Below are positions 1 through 11,260 of a stretch of DNA of 64,000 nucleotides, piece by piece. Where the stretch lies: the NCBI GenBank assembly GCA_031308135.1, contig JAHLJT010008756.1, positions 135,424,949 through 135,488,948 on the forward strand, in the 5' to 3' direction. A model generated the notes under the pieces. The model saw only the letters and a list, made by a program, of their open reading frames with translations, searched no databases and had not been told where the DNA came from. The stretch comes from Acheta domesticus (Eukaryota > Arthropoda > Insecta > Orthoptera > Gryllidae). Position numbers and translations under genes: made by a program. How positions within the stretch are numbered: position 1 is the stretch's first letter; every line of letters begins with the position of its first letter.

Positions 1-65
1 TAGAGGTAATGTTAAGAGGAATTACACCTGAAATTAATAAAAATATTACAATGGAAATGACTCAC

Positions 66-328
66 CTGTGTACGTTGAGTCGGAAAGCTGTAATGATCGT
101 TAACAGTTGCGTACCAATGGGGTGGGAGCGGAGGGGTAAACGACGGACTTCAGAGTATTTTTTTCCTCCCTCTTTGTTGAGGTAAGGAGTTACTAGTTTA
201 GGACTTTTAATTTTGGAATCTTTCTTAACCCTAAGAGATATTTCCCTTTCAATGCTTATCTGATGTTGTTTACTAAACAATTCCAAATCTTCGTCGTACT
301 TGTGTGCTGCGAGGAATCTTCTGCGATT
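66..328 (-). other. Possible exon of an unrecognised gene at the window edge
   Basis: An open frame of about 87 codons on the minus strand is followed by a strong donor-like site, CAG|GTGAGT, with the exon end at 66. The frame is closed upstream by a stop at 331-329. Candidate acceptors are the CAG at 307-305 (exon from 304) and the CAG at 321-319 (exon from 318). The predicted peptide is hydrophilic and rich in Lys, Glu and Ser, with no motif I recognise. It could be an internal exon of a gene continuing to the left, a transposon remnant, or chance. The donor is the only strong support. Confidence 0.2.
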
Positions 329-666
329 TCTTATAGCAATACGTATGCACGCTTAGAAACACATGTAATACGGCCATAAACACATTGTAATATTATTTTA
401 CCATCCGTCGATATACATTTCCGTTGTGCGATGGTAGCAACGTAATGAATTTTGAACTAGTTCATGGAAAAGAGGACGTGGCCATCTAACCCGGCGGAAA
501 AGACCACAATGACAAACTAGAGGTGTTACAACTGCATATACTTTCTCGGTTTATTATAATTATACCATTCCATTATATAATAAGGCTTCAGAGGCGGTGC
601 TAGTGATTGCGGCTTTGTCAGGCCCAAAGACTTGACCCACTGTTGTCAGACACATGTTTCTCTGTG

Positions 667-1206
667 TACACTAAGTCATCAGAAGTATCCGGACACGAAG
701 CTGAAAATGACTTACCAGTTCGTGACGCACTCATCGGTAATGCTGGAATTCAATAGGGTGTTGGCCCACCCTTAGCCTTGATGACAGCTTACACTTTCGC
801 AGGCATACTTTCAGGCAGGTGCTGGAAGGTTTCTTAGGTATCGATGTAGTAGGTCGGTGGGGCGTGGCACGAAGTCGGCGTTCCAAAACATCCCAAAGGT
901 GTTCGATAGGATTCAAGTCAGGACTCTGTGCAGGTCAGTCCATGACAGGGATGTTATTGTCGTGTCACCACTCCGCCAAAGGCCGTGCAGTAAGACCAGG
1001 TGCTCGATCGTGTTGAAAGATGCAATCGCCATCCCCGAATTGCTCTTCAACAGTGTGAAGCAAGGTGTTTAAAAAACATCAACGTAGGTCTGTGCCGTGA
1101 TAGTGCCACACAATACAACAAGGGGTACAAGCCCCCTCCATGAAAAACACGACCACACCATAATACCACTGCCTCCGTGTCCGGACACTTTTGATCACAT
1201 AGTGTA
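667..1206 (-). mobile_element. Internally deleted Tc1-like transposon
   Basis: The ends at 667-696 and 1179-1206 are inverted copies of each other, differing at about four positions. Both begin TACACTA and reach a shared TCCGGACAC, and TA lies at both outer ends as expected for a Tc1/mariner target duplication. Between them on the minus strand is the C-terminal part of a Tc1 transposase, with the conserved segment NPIEHLWDVLERRLR around 860-916. At 540 bp the element is far shorter than the 1.2-1.6 kb of a complete Tc1 element. The N-terminal DNA-binding part and the first catalytic residues are missing, so it is a non-autonomous relic. Confidence 0.85.
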
Positions 1207-2499
1207 TGTCGACGTGTTAATTTGGAATCGAAAGCCAGAATTGCTTCAACACCATCTATTTTTTAAATGCGAAAAAAACACCGTGAAATTGTGGAATGAA
1301 ATTCGCGTTTTTAAAAAGGCGCATTTTGAAGCTCATTTTCCTCCAAAACTTTCGAGTTGACAACAAAGTTATTGGGAAATCATTTCAAATACTTGCACTC
1401 ACAAACACAATATCGTATAAGAAATGCATGTAATGTAAATATTAACGCCGTGGGAAACATTAAAAAATACATTTGTGCAGTTTAAAAAGTAATTAATGTA
1501 TCTATGATGTCATGTTATTCAGCATTTATCACTACAGGTACGAAAAATGTAAAGAAAAAAATTGGAGATATTTTCGAAAAAATGGCGTTTGAGCGTATCT
1601 GAATATGCGGAATTTTTAGGTAATTTTCACAGCAATAGTTTTGATTCCCCAAGAACCGTTATCAGACATCATTTGAAGCACTCATACCTTACAAATGCAA
1701 TAACGTATACAAATCTCCAGTAATATCAATATTAACCATGTGAGAAGGGCAAAATAATTGCATTTGTGTAATTAAAAAGAAGACTACAACAAAATTATGT
1801 TTATATCTCCTTATACTCTGCATTAAGCACTATCTTCACAAAAGTTTTAAAGAAAAAATGTTGAGTTGTTTTTGAGAAAATATTGTTTTTAATATTTTTT
1901 TAACTATTGGCCCTATTTCACCGCAAAATTGAGGGGGAATACTAACATTTTCAAAAAAATGTACATGACAATAATTTAAAAAATCAGAGTTAACAGTAAT
2001 TGTCATCTTCATAAGAGTATTTCATTCTCTTCTTACAACAAATATAAAAAAATTGGATCCATTTCGGAGAAATGATTGAAATTTTTCCAGGGGCTTCATG
2101 TAAGTACCCCAAAAATGTAAAGAATGTTTTTCAAAATCGCGAGCTTCGAGTCCGGCCAAATCGACCGGCGAATATTGTTATTTAGTATTAATGAAGGATT
2201 ATATCGTAATAACATTTATCAAGAACAGGAGTTTATTCCCATACAAAACATACTTCGTGAAATCAACTGACCACCATACATATGATGTAAACATGTACCT
2301 AGTAACCCCCTTCAACTGTCCAGTGCGCCGGGGGAGCACAACAATATCGGGTGACGCCGTCGACGACTTCATTCCGTGACGTTTCCATCTCATCAAATAT
2401 TCATTTAGGAAGAATTCACACGAATAGTTTCGGAGCGAGTGTTGTTTACAGGGGACGTAGGAGTAGGAGTATTCTGTAAGCGCTGTCGACGTAAAACTA
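1207..2499. other. AT-rich noncoding stretch
   Basis: The sequence is AT-rich with many poly-A and poly-T runs and no convincing exon. The short frames at 1097-1360 and 2191-2379 show no family resemblance and no codon pattern. The wording of 1260-2130 resembles that of 4180-4650, which suggests a shared old repeat, but I could not define its ends. Confidence 0.5.
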
Positions 2500-3650
2500 A
2501 AATGTCCAGTGCGGGAAGCGGCTGTTCGGAGAGTTCCGGGTGCTGACGCCAAACACAGCGAGGCGAGCGCGCGCTGCGAGTTGGGCGCGGCGCTGAGGCG
2601 GGCCCGTGGCGCGTCGCTCCGCGGGGGCGGAGGGGGAGGGGTGGAGGGGGGGGCGGGCGGTGCGGCTCCGCCAATTCGCGGCCGCCCGCGCTTCGATTTT
2701 CCCACACGGGGCTGCCGGAGCGGAGGGCGCGGACGGGGGCGGCGGAGCCGGGGGCGTGGAGCGGGCGGCGCGCAGCGCGGGCCGTTAAGCAGGGCGCGGA
2801 GCAGGGGGCGGGGTGGGGAGGGCGGAGAGTGTGGAGCGGGGTGGCGCGGAGCGGGGGCGTGGAGGCGTGGAGCGGGACGCGGAGCGGGACGCGGAGCGGA
2901 GACCCGGAGGAGGGCGACGGAGCCGGGGGGAGCGTGGAGCGGGGTGGTGCGGAGAGGGGAGAGCGGGGGTGGTGCGGGGAGCGGGGCGCGGGATGGCGCG
3001 GAGTGGAGCGCGGAGCGGGGGGCGTGGAGCGGGGCGCGGAGCGAAGACCGCCCGCGGGGGAGGGTGACGGAGCCGGGGGCGTGGGAGCGGGGAGCGGGGA
3101 GCGTGGAGCGGGGTGGTGCGGAGAGGGTTGACGCGGAGCCTGGTGGCGCGTAACGGGTAGCGTGGAGCGGGGAGCACGGACTGGGATTGTGCAGAGCGGG
3201 GAGTGCGAAGCGGGGCGCGGAGCGGGATGATGGGAGTGCGGAGGGGCGTGGCGGAGCGGGGAGCGCGGAGTGGGATGGCGCGGAGCTTGGTGTAGCGAAG
3301 CGGGGAGCACGGAGGGAGGCGGCACGTAGCGGGGAGAAAGAAACGGGGAGCGCGGAGCGGGGTGACGGGGGTGCGGAAGGGCGTGGCGGAGCGGGGTGGC
3401 GCGGAGCCTGGTGGCGAGGAGTCTGGTGGTGCGGAGCGGGGCGGCACGTAGCGGGGAGTGCGAAGTCGGGCGCGGAGCGGGGTGACGGGGGCGCGGAGGA
3501 GCGTGGCGGAGCGGAGCGGGGAACGAGGAGCGGGGGGTTGACGGAGGGGCGTGGCGGAGCATGGCGGGGTGGCGCGAGGCGTGCAGCACGGGGCTTGGAG
3601 CGGCGGAGCGCGCGCTCGTCTCTGGCCGAGATTGCGCTCGTACGTGCAGC
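2500..3650. repeat. G-rich, CpG-rich degenerate minisatellite
   Basis: About 1.1 kb of strongly G-rich plus strand, built from degenerate repeats of GGAGCGGGG, GGCGCGGAGC and GGTGACGGGGG-like words, inside an otherwise AT-rich region. CpG is very common. The purine/pyrimidine asymmetry opens long reading frames on both strands (for example 2405-3814 minus and 2509-3153 plus), which are low-complexity artefacts. The dense G-runs could form G-quadruplexes. The left edge (2500-2640) is less repetitive and could be a CpG-type promoter, but no gene was found beside it. Confidence 0.75.
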
Positions 3651-6300
3651 GGGAGCCGCCCCTTCCTGCCGCCGCCGCCGTGTGCTTCTTTTTGCCGCAT
3701 CGCCGAGGTTGCTCGCTCGTGTTCCGAATACATGTGACTGCTTTTTTTTCTAATTTCATTTCGTCCCTGTAGTTGAAGTGAAAATTGTATCATTGGACGT
3801 CTTCGGTACTTCACTTACATTCTGGATTGCTAATTATGATTTTAGATGCACGCTACTTGTGAATCTTATTCAAGAGTCGCTCAGTACTTTGAATAATACT
3901 GATGAATAACTTTGCTGGAACACAATTGTGTTAGTTTCCCTTGTCTACTCGTATAACGGGCCAATCCTTATGCTGTAGTGGACCAGAAATACGTTTGTGG
4001 ACACGTCTCATATCTATTTCAATAATATATAGATCGAAAAGTTGTACTACTAGTTCTACTACACGTATATTTTCTCTCATTATTACTAAATTTGCAATTT
4101 TAGGAAATTCAGGGAGTCGAACACAAAATCATCTGCACCATTCTTTTAAAGTTCCTTGTTTCATCTGTGGAAAAATAAATTGAAGAAAAAAGTTGCCGTT
4201 GTTTCCAAGAAAATGTTTTTTTAATTGCACAAATTTCAAGCACAAATTAAGCAAGAAATTACCCTTAAAAATTGCACATGGTAGTTTTTAAAGAGCCGAT
4301 TTTTAGAACAGATTTTGTTTCAGGCAAAAATATCTTCAATTTCGTATTTTACGCAAAAAACGACTCATGTTTTCGAACAATTGTACATGCCCTTATTTAA
4401 AGATGTCTCTCTAAGGAAAAGATTCCTTTATCAAAAATCTATCTTCATTATTGTAGTTGTAAGAAAACCCTGAAAAAAATTGAAGTTTTGTAATTTTTGA
4501 AAAATCAGGGATTTCTCAAGAATGAGACCTGCACCACTCTGTTAAGCGTTCTTTACGTTACCCTAGAACAAAGTTAAATCTAAAAATTTGGAGGCATATT
4601 TGAGAAAATTTTGAGGCTTCATGTAAAGTAGCCTCGAAATAAAAATATCCGTTTGAACCTCAGAGGGTCTTGGGTGCCTTTAAAACGACCGCGGATTATC
4701 AATTTTGGAGAAAATTGGCTGATCGGTTTAGGATCTAGTGTTGTTCACAGAAGTTTTGCCGTCAAACGTTTTTTCGTTATCAATGACTCACAAAATATGG
4801 ATGCAGACAACAGAACATGTTAGAGCAGACCTGCACAACGCCTGCTCCCGCGGGCATTCTGCACTTGAGAGCCGATCGTCTGCCCGTGGCAGCGCCGAAA
4901 GTGCAAGTAGTGTGGAGTAGGAACCTTTGCGGGGAGGGGAGAAGTCTGACGTAGCACGACGCGGCGCGTAGATTGAATGCCTGGGCGTCTGATAATGATC
5001 CATGCTTCAAAATTAAATGCCCATTTGTTTAAATGGATTATGTCTAGTATTTCAAGTTACTAGGGTCATAATTCACTTTTTACGTTCTGTGCACTACTGT
5101 ATATCCACCTTTGTATTCACCAATGTATGTATTTTTATTTTCTAATTTTTTTAAAGAAAATATCTGCTCATTGCTCATTGTGACTCTTACGCATTATTTT
5201 AAAGCAATAGCTTTAAAATATATGCTTATATACAAGAAAAAAATTATTATTTAATTCTAACACAAAATTGCAATTTAATAATTGATTGTTCAGCAGGAAT
5301 GTTATAATCTCCAAATATAGAAAAATGAACAAAATCATGAGAGCAATCTCTCACATCAAGATTGACATAAATATAGAATATGTGGCAATTCCAAGAAGGG
5401 TAATGTTTAATAGCACATTTGGGACCATTTTTCCCCATTATGAAACTAAATAAAACAGATCAACGAGCAAACTTCTGTGACGATGTGGTTGCGGACAATC
5501 ATAAGATAATCATGGGTATTGGTTAAATAGAATGCAAAGGGCTTTATATTTTTATACGATCTCGTAAACGACTCTACACTCTTGTCAGAAATTAGAACAG
5601 AAAATAATCATGATTTTTTAAGAACAATATGTTTTGCTTTGAGAGAACCGTCTTATTCAATTAAACATAGTTAATAAAAAATAGTTTATTGCTGTCATCA
5701 AATAAAAACAATTCAGTATCAAAATTTTGTGTTAGCACAACACTAAATTTGTGATTACATCGTAGCAAAGCGAATTACATTATAAGCCCTACAAGCAATT
5801 ATAATACTTGGTGTCGAAATCTAATATGTATAATTCGTTGTAGTTTCATATTTCGCCCTGTCATATACCGAGAACAAACATTGCAATATAATACAAAAGA
5901 TAATATTACTTGAACTGCATATGACCGTCATGTTCTTGCCGATTGCTCTTTAAATTTACGCGCTAAATTTCGAATTGCGCATTCTGATTGGTGGTCCCCA
6001 CTCCTAGATTGGGTCTCATCCCCACCCTTCATCGATTTTCTCATTGCACCCGAGATGCCCGCACGCAGCTCCTGAGGTCAGTGAAAGTGCAAAATGCTGT
6101 GCAGGTCTGTGTTAGAGGAAGTAATTTACTACATATAAGAATAAGATTTATCCACTTTTTCGTTGCCAGGAACTGTCAATAAGAGGTTTTCTGTGAAAAA
6201 CTGGTCTTCTCCTGCAATTACAATACTTTATCTTCTTACGTAATAAGCGCGAGAAAGTAAAATTGACTGCTTCAAATAACATATCCATACGACAGTGAGC
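3651..6300. other. Noncoding stretch with short dispersed repeats
   Basis: No coding exon was seen. A GC-richer patch at 4826-4990 begins with an AGCAGACCTGCACAA-like word. An inverted relative occurs at about 6040-6112, ending TGTGCAGGTCTG. Both patches also share a TGCACTT word next to it, so they look like two copies of one short dispersed repeat in opposite orientation. The rest is AT-rich with no structure I could define. Confidence 0.4.
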
Positions 6301-6301
6301 A

Positions 6302-6446
6302 AAATATTAATATATTATAATATTATTAATATAATATATATTATATTAATGATATAATATATAATATATTATAATATTATTAATATAATATCATATAATA
6401 TTATTAATATAATATATTATATTAATATATTATTATTATATTAATA
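6302..6446. repeat. AT-only palindromic tract
   Basis: About 145 bp made almost entirely of A and T, in alternating TATTAATATAATATAT-like words. Many overlapping inverted repeats mean it could fold into several hairpins or extrude as a cruciform. Only isolated G and C bases interrupt it. Such tracts are often unstable in length. Confidence 0.85.
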
Positions 6447-8700
6447 AACAACCAGCGCCGTAAGCAACCTGCATCACGTTTGGGAGATTCTCTTAACTAA
6501 AATGCTTTTCGAAATTAGAAGTGATGAAATCTAGCTCAGGACAAAATGAACAAAATGGAGTAATTCTGACTTCCAAAAATAAACAATCATATTTTAACTT
6601 CGTACAAGGGGGAAATATAAGGACCTCAGCTTTCTTTGCGCGAGGTAATTGTTAAAAGAACTATAACATGATGCCGAAACTCTGCCTTAGAAACACAGGA
6701 GAAACAATTTTCCGTTCTCCGTACATAATGGTTTCTTTAATTCACAATTTTTCTAAAAAATCGCATTTTCATTAACTGTATTATTTATGAAAAAGACGCG
6801 AATACTGTCAGTTTATTTCCTTCTCTTTGTGTAGTTGGACAATGAATTGAACCAATGTTGCCGTAGCTTTGAATATATAAGAAATCAAAGTAGTCATACA
6901 ATTTAGATATACATAATTTAATTTTGAACTAGTGAATTTGTATACCGAAAATTATCGTCCTCTTACTTTCTCAACACGGTATTTTTCCAGATTTAAAAAA
7001 GTGCATGATATCCTCAATTAAATGAAGTTTGTTGCAGAAAACGTGTAAGTCTAGAATCAATATGGTTGGAATGTGGCTTCAAATTGGGAACCCCTACGTT
7101 TCTAGCAGCAAGAATACACGCCAATAATTGCGTGATATCATTTAAAGACCTACTATTGAGTACAGTTATTGGTTTAAAACATTCATAGCCAATAGAATCA
7201 ACATGGTTGACAAGTGGCTTGGAAAGTTAGGATATATCTTAAAATTTCGGGCAGCAAGGATACACTCCAAAAATTAGGTAAGTGGGGAAGCTCTATATTT
7301 TACTACACCGAAAATTTAAAAAAATCAAACAAATGTTAACTTTATGCCCCGAAGCCTAATGAAGTAAGGGAGGTTTACAATTCTGGATATCGTTTCTGGA
7401 ATTTTTGAATATTTCTTTCTGGAATCTATTAGTGGAATTATTTGTCTTTTGGATCATTATTAAACAGAAAATCCTGGAACAATTCAATCACTATTCAGTA
7501 CGGACACAGAGTTGAACTTGTTTCTGGAAACTCAATTGAAATATTTTATATTTACCAAGATCTGTACACGTACGTTGTAGGGAACAATGGAACAAATAAA
7601 TTCTGCTGTCCACCTTGTCTTAAAATCACAAATTCTTATTTTTTGGTGAAAGTACATGTGCCAGACGTTTCTGAACAATTCATTACGACTTGTCTTTCTC
7701 TTCTAATCTTTGCATTTGAACACCCTCAATCCTCAAACTTAAAATATTAGCTATATTTGATACGCTAATTCAAATCTCATTCTCACACTCGCTTGTTCGT
7801 GGTTATCTGTAGCCTCTATGGTCACGTCACCGTCAATTTCTTGACACAACCATGCGACGACAATAAAAGCTGTCAATAATATGAAGCGGTAAAGAATCTG
7901 ACCATTATCTTTCAATTACAGCAAATATCACTAAATATTGTTAAGAAGAAACTTGTCGACAACCCTTAGTGTTTCGACAATCCTGAGTGTTTGGAATATA
8001 ATGATTTTTGGTGCTTTCTAAATCCCAGATGTTTTAATGAAAATCGGAACTAAACTATACTTGTAAACGAGCAGACAATTTCCAGAAAATGTTGAACATA
8101 TCACAGGGTCACATTTAAAGTATTCTGGAAAACTAAAATATATTAATGAACTACGGAATGGCACAACCAGCTCTTCCTCCTGAAGTGTTTACCAAGTTTC
8201 ACCTTAAAAGCTTCTAATCTGACAAAGTTATGTGTGACACATCCATCTATCAGATATCTACGTGGATATCCTACTTTTCGGGTATAACGTTGTATGAATC
8301 TCCTCTCCACCTACATCAATCTTAATCATTTTTCTAACCGCGCTAATAGATCTCTTTAATATTGACATATGACCAGAGTTACACTTCAAACGATCCTTAA
8401 ACACGAAATTGTCGACAGAAAATTCGAGATCATATTGTAGAGATGATTCCAAACTTTCAAGATAAGAATGATATTCGAAATACAATAAAATATAACGAGA
8501 GAAGCAAGGAAATTACATCGAAAATCCCATCAGTAAGATGCACACTTTTTCTAATACAAATTCAAAAGCGGAAAAAGCATTGCTTAATTAGCAACAAATA
8601 AAAGGTTTATAATATCTGATAATAAAAGTTACAAACTTTTAGGGAGTTTAAGGGTTGCAGATGGTCACATTACGTCAATGATCATACGTTGGAAAATTAC
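6447..8700. other. Noncoding stretch with a diverged direct repeat
   Basis: No exon recognised. Segments at 7054-7133 and 7194-7277 are diverged direct copies with a period of about 140 bp; both contain AGAATCAAYATGGTTG and, later, GCAGCAAGRATACAC. The open frame at 7442-7750 (102 codons, plus strand) and the minus-strand frame at 8258-8485 have no recognisable motif, and I do not call them genes. Confidence 0.4.
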
Positions 8701-8705
8701 ATAAC

Positions 8706-8880
8706 GAGACTTGTAACATTTGCTCCTGATTTGTAGGTAACTCAGTATGCACCAATGTTTGACAAGTCACGTTCAGAAGCAAAGTCATGTACGAACAGTA
8801 GATGCATATCAATGCACGATGTCCGAATAGTAGAGTAACATCAATGCAAGATGTGTTGCCTACCAATCAAGATCAAAAGT
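8706..8880. mobile_element. Small foldback MITE, family B copy 1
   Basis: The left arm (8710-8741) and right arm (about 8840-8880) are imperfect inverted copies carrying the shared word CCTGATTGGTAGGYAAC in diverged form. The same word, in the same arrangement, occurs in a second copy at 39591-39757. No coding content. The superfamily is unknown because target duplications are not clear. Confidence 0.5.
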
Positions 8881-9062
8881 CAAATGTGTAACTTCGTTAC
8901 ATTAATTTTTCCATCTCATATTCTTTGGCAAAACATAATCATCTTAAACCGTCTTAGATGTCCTAAACGTTTGTGAAATGCATTCTAAGAGACGTGTATT
9001 TTCAAAGGGCATGTTAGTTGTGAATACATTTTCTCAAGATTGTGAGGTGGAAGTGACTTCTA

Positions 9063-9612
9063 CAGGGTGTCCGGGGAGGAAACGTCGAAACTTCGAAAAT
9101 ACATTCTTAAGACAATTATAAGCGTATTTTGTATAATAAACTACGTGGATATTCCGAATGGTTGAGCCGCTATTAGCACTCAAAAGTTGGTTTGTAAAGG
9201 TGATTTATAGGCAAAAATATGCATTATGGAAGCATAGAAACACTCCAGAAATATGTAAATTTTTTATTATTTATAAAAGAAGTGCACATATTTGTTGAGA
9301 ACGAAAAATTAAGCTAAAAAAGCTGTCGAATTGTGTCAATTGGGGGCTTTTTTATTTCTCGCTTAATTTTTTTCTGAAAAAATATGTTGGTTTCTTTTGT
9401 AAATAATAAATAATTTATATGCTTCTGAAGTGTTTCTATGCTTCTATAATGCAAAGTTTTGTCTAGAAATCAATTTTTTAAACGAACTTTTGAGTGCTTA
9501 TTGCGGCTCAGCCATTCGGAATATCCACGTAGTTTATTAGACAAAGTATGCTTAGAATTGATCTCAAGAGCTTATTTTCCAAGTTTCGACTTTCTCCTCC
9601 CCGGACACCCTG
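9063..9612. mobile_element. Foldback element, family A copy 1
   Basis: A 550-bp element whose two halves are near-complete inverted copies of each other (arms of about 270 bp). It starts CAGGGTGTCCGGGGAGGAAA and ends with the inverse, CACCCTG. A TA dinucleotide precedes it, and a TA follows after two extra bases. Landmark words are seen in both arms: CTACGTGGATATTCCGAATG, and a poly-T/A core with CTCGCTTAATTTT. Two more copies are at 41825-44291 and 55621-56177. It has no coding capacity. The TA-flanked ends suggest a Tc1/mariner-type MITE, but this is inference. Confidence 0.85.
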
Positions 9613-10430
9613 TGTAATGGTGAAGGATGCGAACTGAAAATTGAACAGTTACTGGAAAGTGACAGTGACAGGTGTCGTAAAAGCAACCAGGACAAGAGGC
9701 ATGCAGGCGGCCGTGGTCTTCGATCCCGAGAAGCAACTCGTGGCAGCCATCGCGTGCTTGGGGAGGGAGTAGAAATGGGGCCATTGAAATCGAAAGGTAC
9801 TTGTAGCAAACTGCCGCTGATATTTCGGTCTTTTATGGGCGCAAGCACTCAATTTCATGTTCCATTACAGTCATTTTACGTAAAAAGTTTTATAAAACAC
9901 AATTTTTTTAAACGTACTCGTAGAAAAACATTTCGTCAACATGGTATCATTGATTAATATTTTCGGTTAACCATCAACGATAGTACAAAAATATACTGTT
10001 TCTAAACATTATACACTACTTATTGTGTGTGTGAGATAAGAAAATAGTATTTAAATATTTATGTCTTTGTTGCAAATATTATTTGTGCGTCATTTATGAA
10101 AAATCCTGCTCGTTGGTTGTTTGTCGTGAAGCGGACGATCGATGTTTTGTAAAGATAGGAAATTCTAGGTCAGAAGTTCTCAAACGTGTACGCCTACACA
10201 TAGGTGTTTAACCCCTACGATGAAATTTCTTTAAATGATGTATTTCTAATTTATTTATTTCAGAGTGACTTAGTTAAGAGTGACGTCAGGAAGAGAGTGA
10301 TCTTAAAACCCATCCCAATAAATAATCAACGAATTTTCAAGGTGATTTATACATGAATATCTTGAAAATCAGTGTACTGAGACTGATCTTTAAGTCCTCT
10401 CACGACATGACAGGACATGCTTTATCTACA

Positions 10431-10622
10431 TAGCTGCTCAAGGGTGCGACCCACCCAGCGTTTATCTGCGGGCCACAGGCGTGGCTCGCTGCTTGTTGAG
10501 TCAGGCCGTCGCGACTGGAAGACAAGCGGTCGGGCGCTATTGGTTCTAGTCTAGTGAAAGGCGTGAGGTACGCGGGATGTTTGCTTCCTACTTTTGCAAT
10601 TGAGCAGCCCTGCTCTACAAGT
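10431..10622. mobile_element. MITE-like repeat with GCTGCTCA ends, copy 1
   Basis: The left end AGCTGCTCAAGGG and the right end TTGAGCAGCCCTGCTC are inverted relatives. The inside contains a GCGGTCGGGCGC word and a CTAGTCTAGTGAAAG word. Related copies are at about 21298-21400 and 30104-30315. No coding content and no clear target duplication. Confidence 0.5.
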
Positions 10623-10671
10623 GTCTCAGGAACAGTGGGTAGGGGCGAGGCGGCGTATGAGAACCTCTGGC

Positions 10672-10822
10672 CTAAGGGGTCGTCCATAATTACGCAACGC
10701 TAAAGGGGGAGGGAGGGGGTGTGCAGGCAGCGTTACATAGGGATAGGGAATTGCGTTACAAGGGGGAGAGGGTATTGAAAATACTCGAAATTTGCGTTAC
10801 GTAATTTAAGGACGGCTCCCTA
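10672..10822. mobile_element. Short MITE with CGTCCATAATTACG ends
   Basis: A 150-bp element. The left end is TAAGGGGTCGTCCATAATTACG-like, and the right end read in reverse is TAGGGAGCCGTCC followed by AAATTACG. The internal GCGTTAC repeats are shared with a larger relative at 25646-26208. No coding content. Confidence 0.6.
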
Positions 10823-10834
10823 TCGCTGTCCCGC

Positions 10835-11260
10835 TAGACGACGGCGTGCGACGGTGGTCGACCGCCGCGTCGGTGTCGGCGCTTGCGGTTGGTCGGTGCG
10901 GTTGGTGTCGGCGCTCGTGGTTGGTGGGCGTGGCCGCGCCGCGCCGCGCCGTCGGTGGCTGGTGAGCCGGCGGCGAGGCGTCGAAGGCCTGCGGGGGAGG
11001 GAGCCGCAGGCCCCGCTGTGCTTACGCGTGACGTGCGGCGGGTCGGACCTTGCCGTGGCTGCGATAGAGTTGCCGCCCGGCGCCGCCGCCGCTCTCTCCC
11101 CGCGCTGCCGTCGCCGCCGCCTGCCGCTGCCGCCGCAGCGGCCCCCAGCTGCTTGAACATGAACCTCTGCGCAGAGTAAACAAATGAGTCCAGCCGCGCG
11201 AGGCGGGGCGCGGTGCGTTCCTGCCAGACTCGCTCTTGGCGTCGCCAAAGGCCAAACCAT
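10835..11260. other. GC-rich CpG island without an assigned gene
   Basis: A sharp rise in G+C and CpG against AT-rich flanks, with GCCGCC and CGGCG runs. Several overlapping frames are open on both strands (for example 10820-11269 minus and 10854-11156 plus), as expected from composition alone. It could be a promoter or first exon of a gene I cannot see, or a GC-rich repeat. It lies directly after the MITE at 10672-10822. Confidence 0.45.

Noticed and set aside
2405..3814. A 469-codon open frame (minus) and several overlapping frames over the G-rich tract
   Set aside because: Low-complexity Pro/Arg/Ser or Gly/Arg/Ala peptides open on several frames of both strands, as expected from G-rich repeats. 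No domain is seen.
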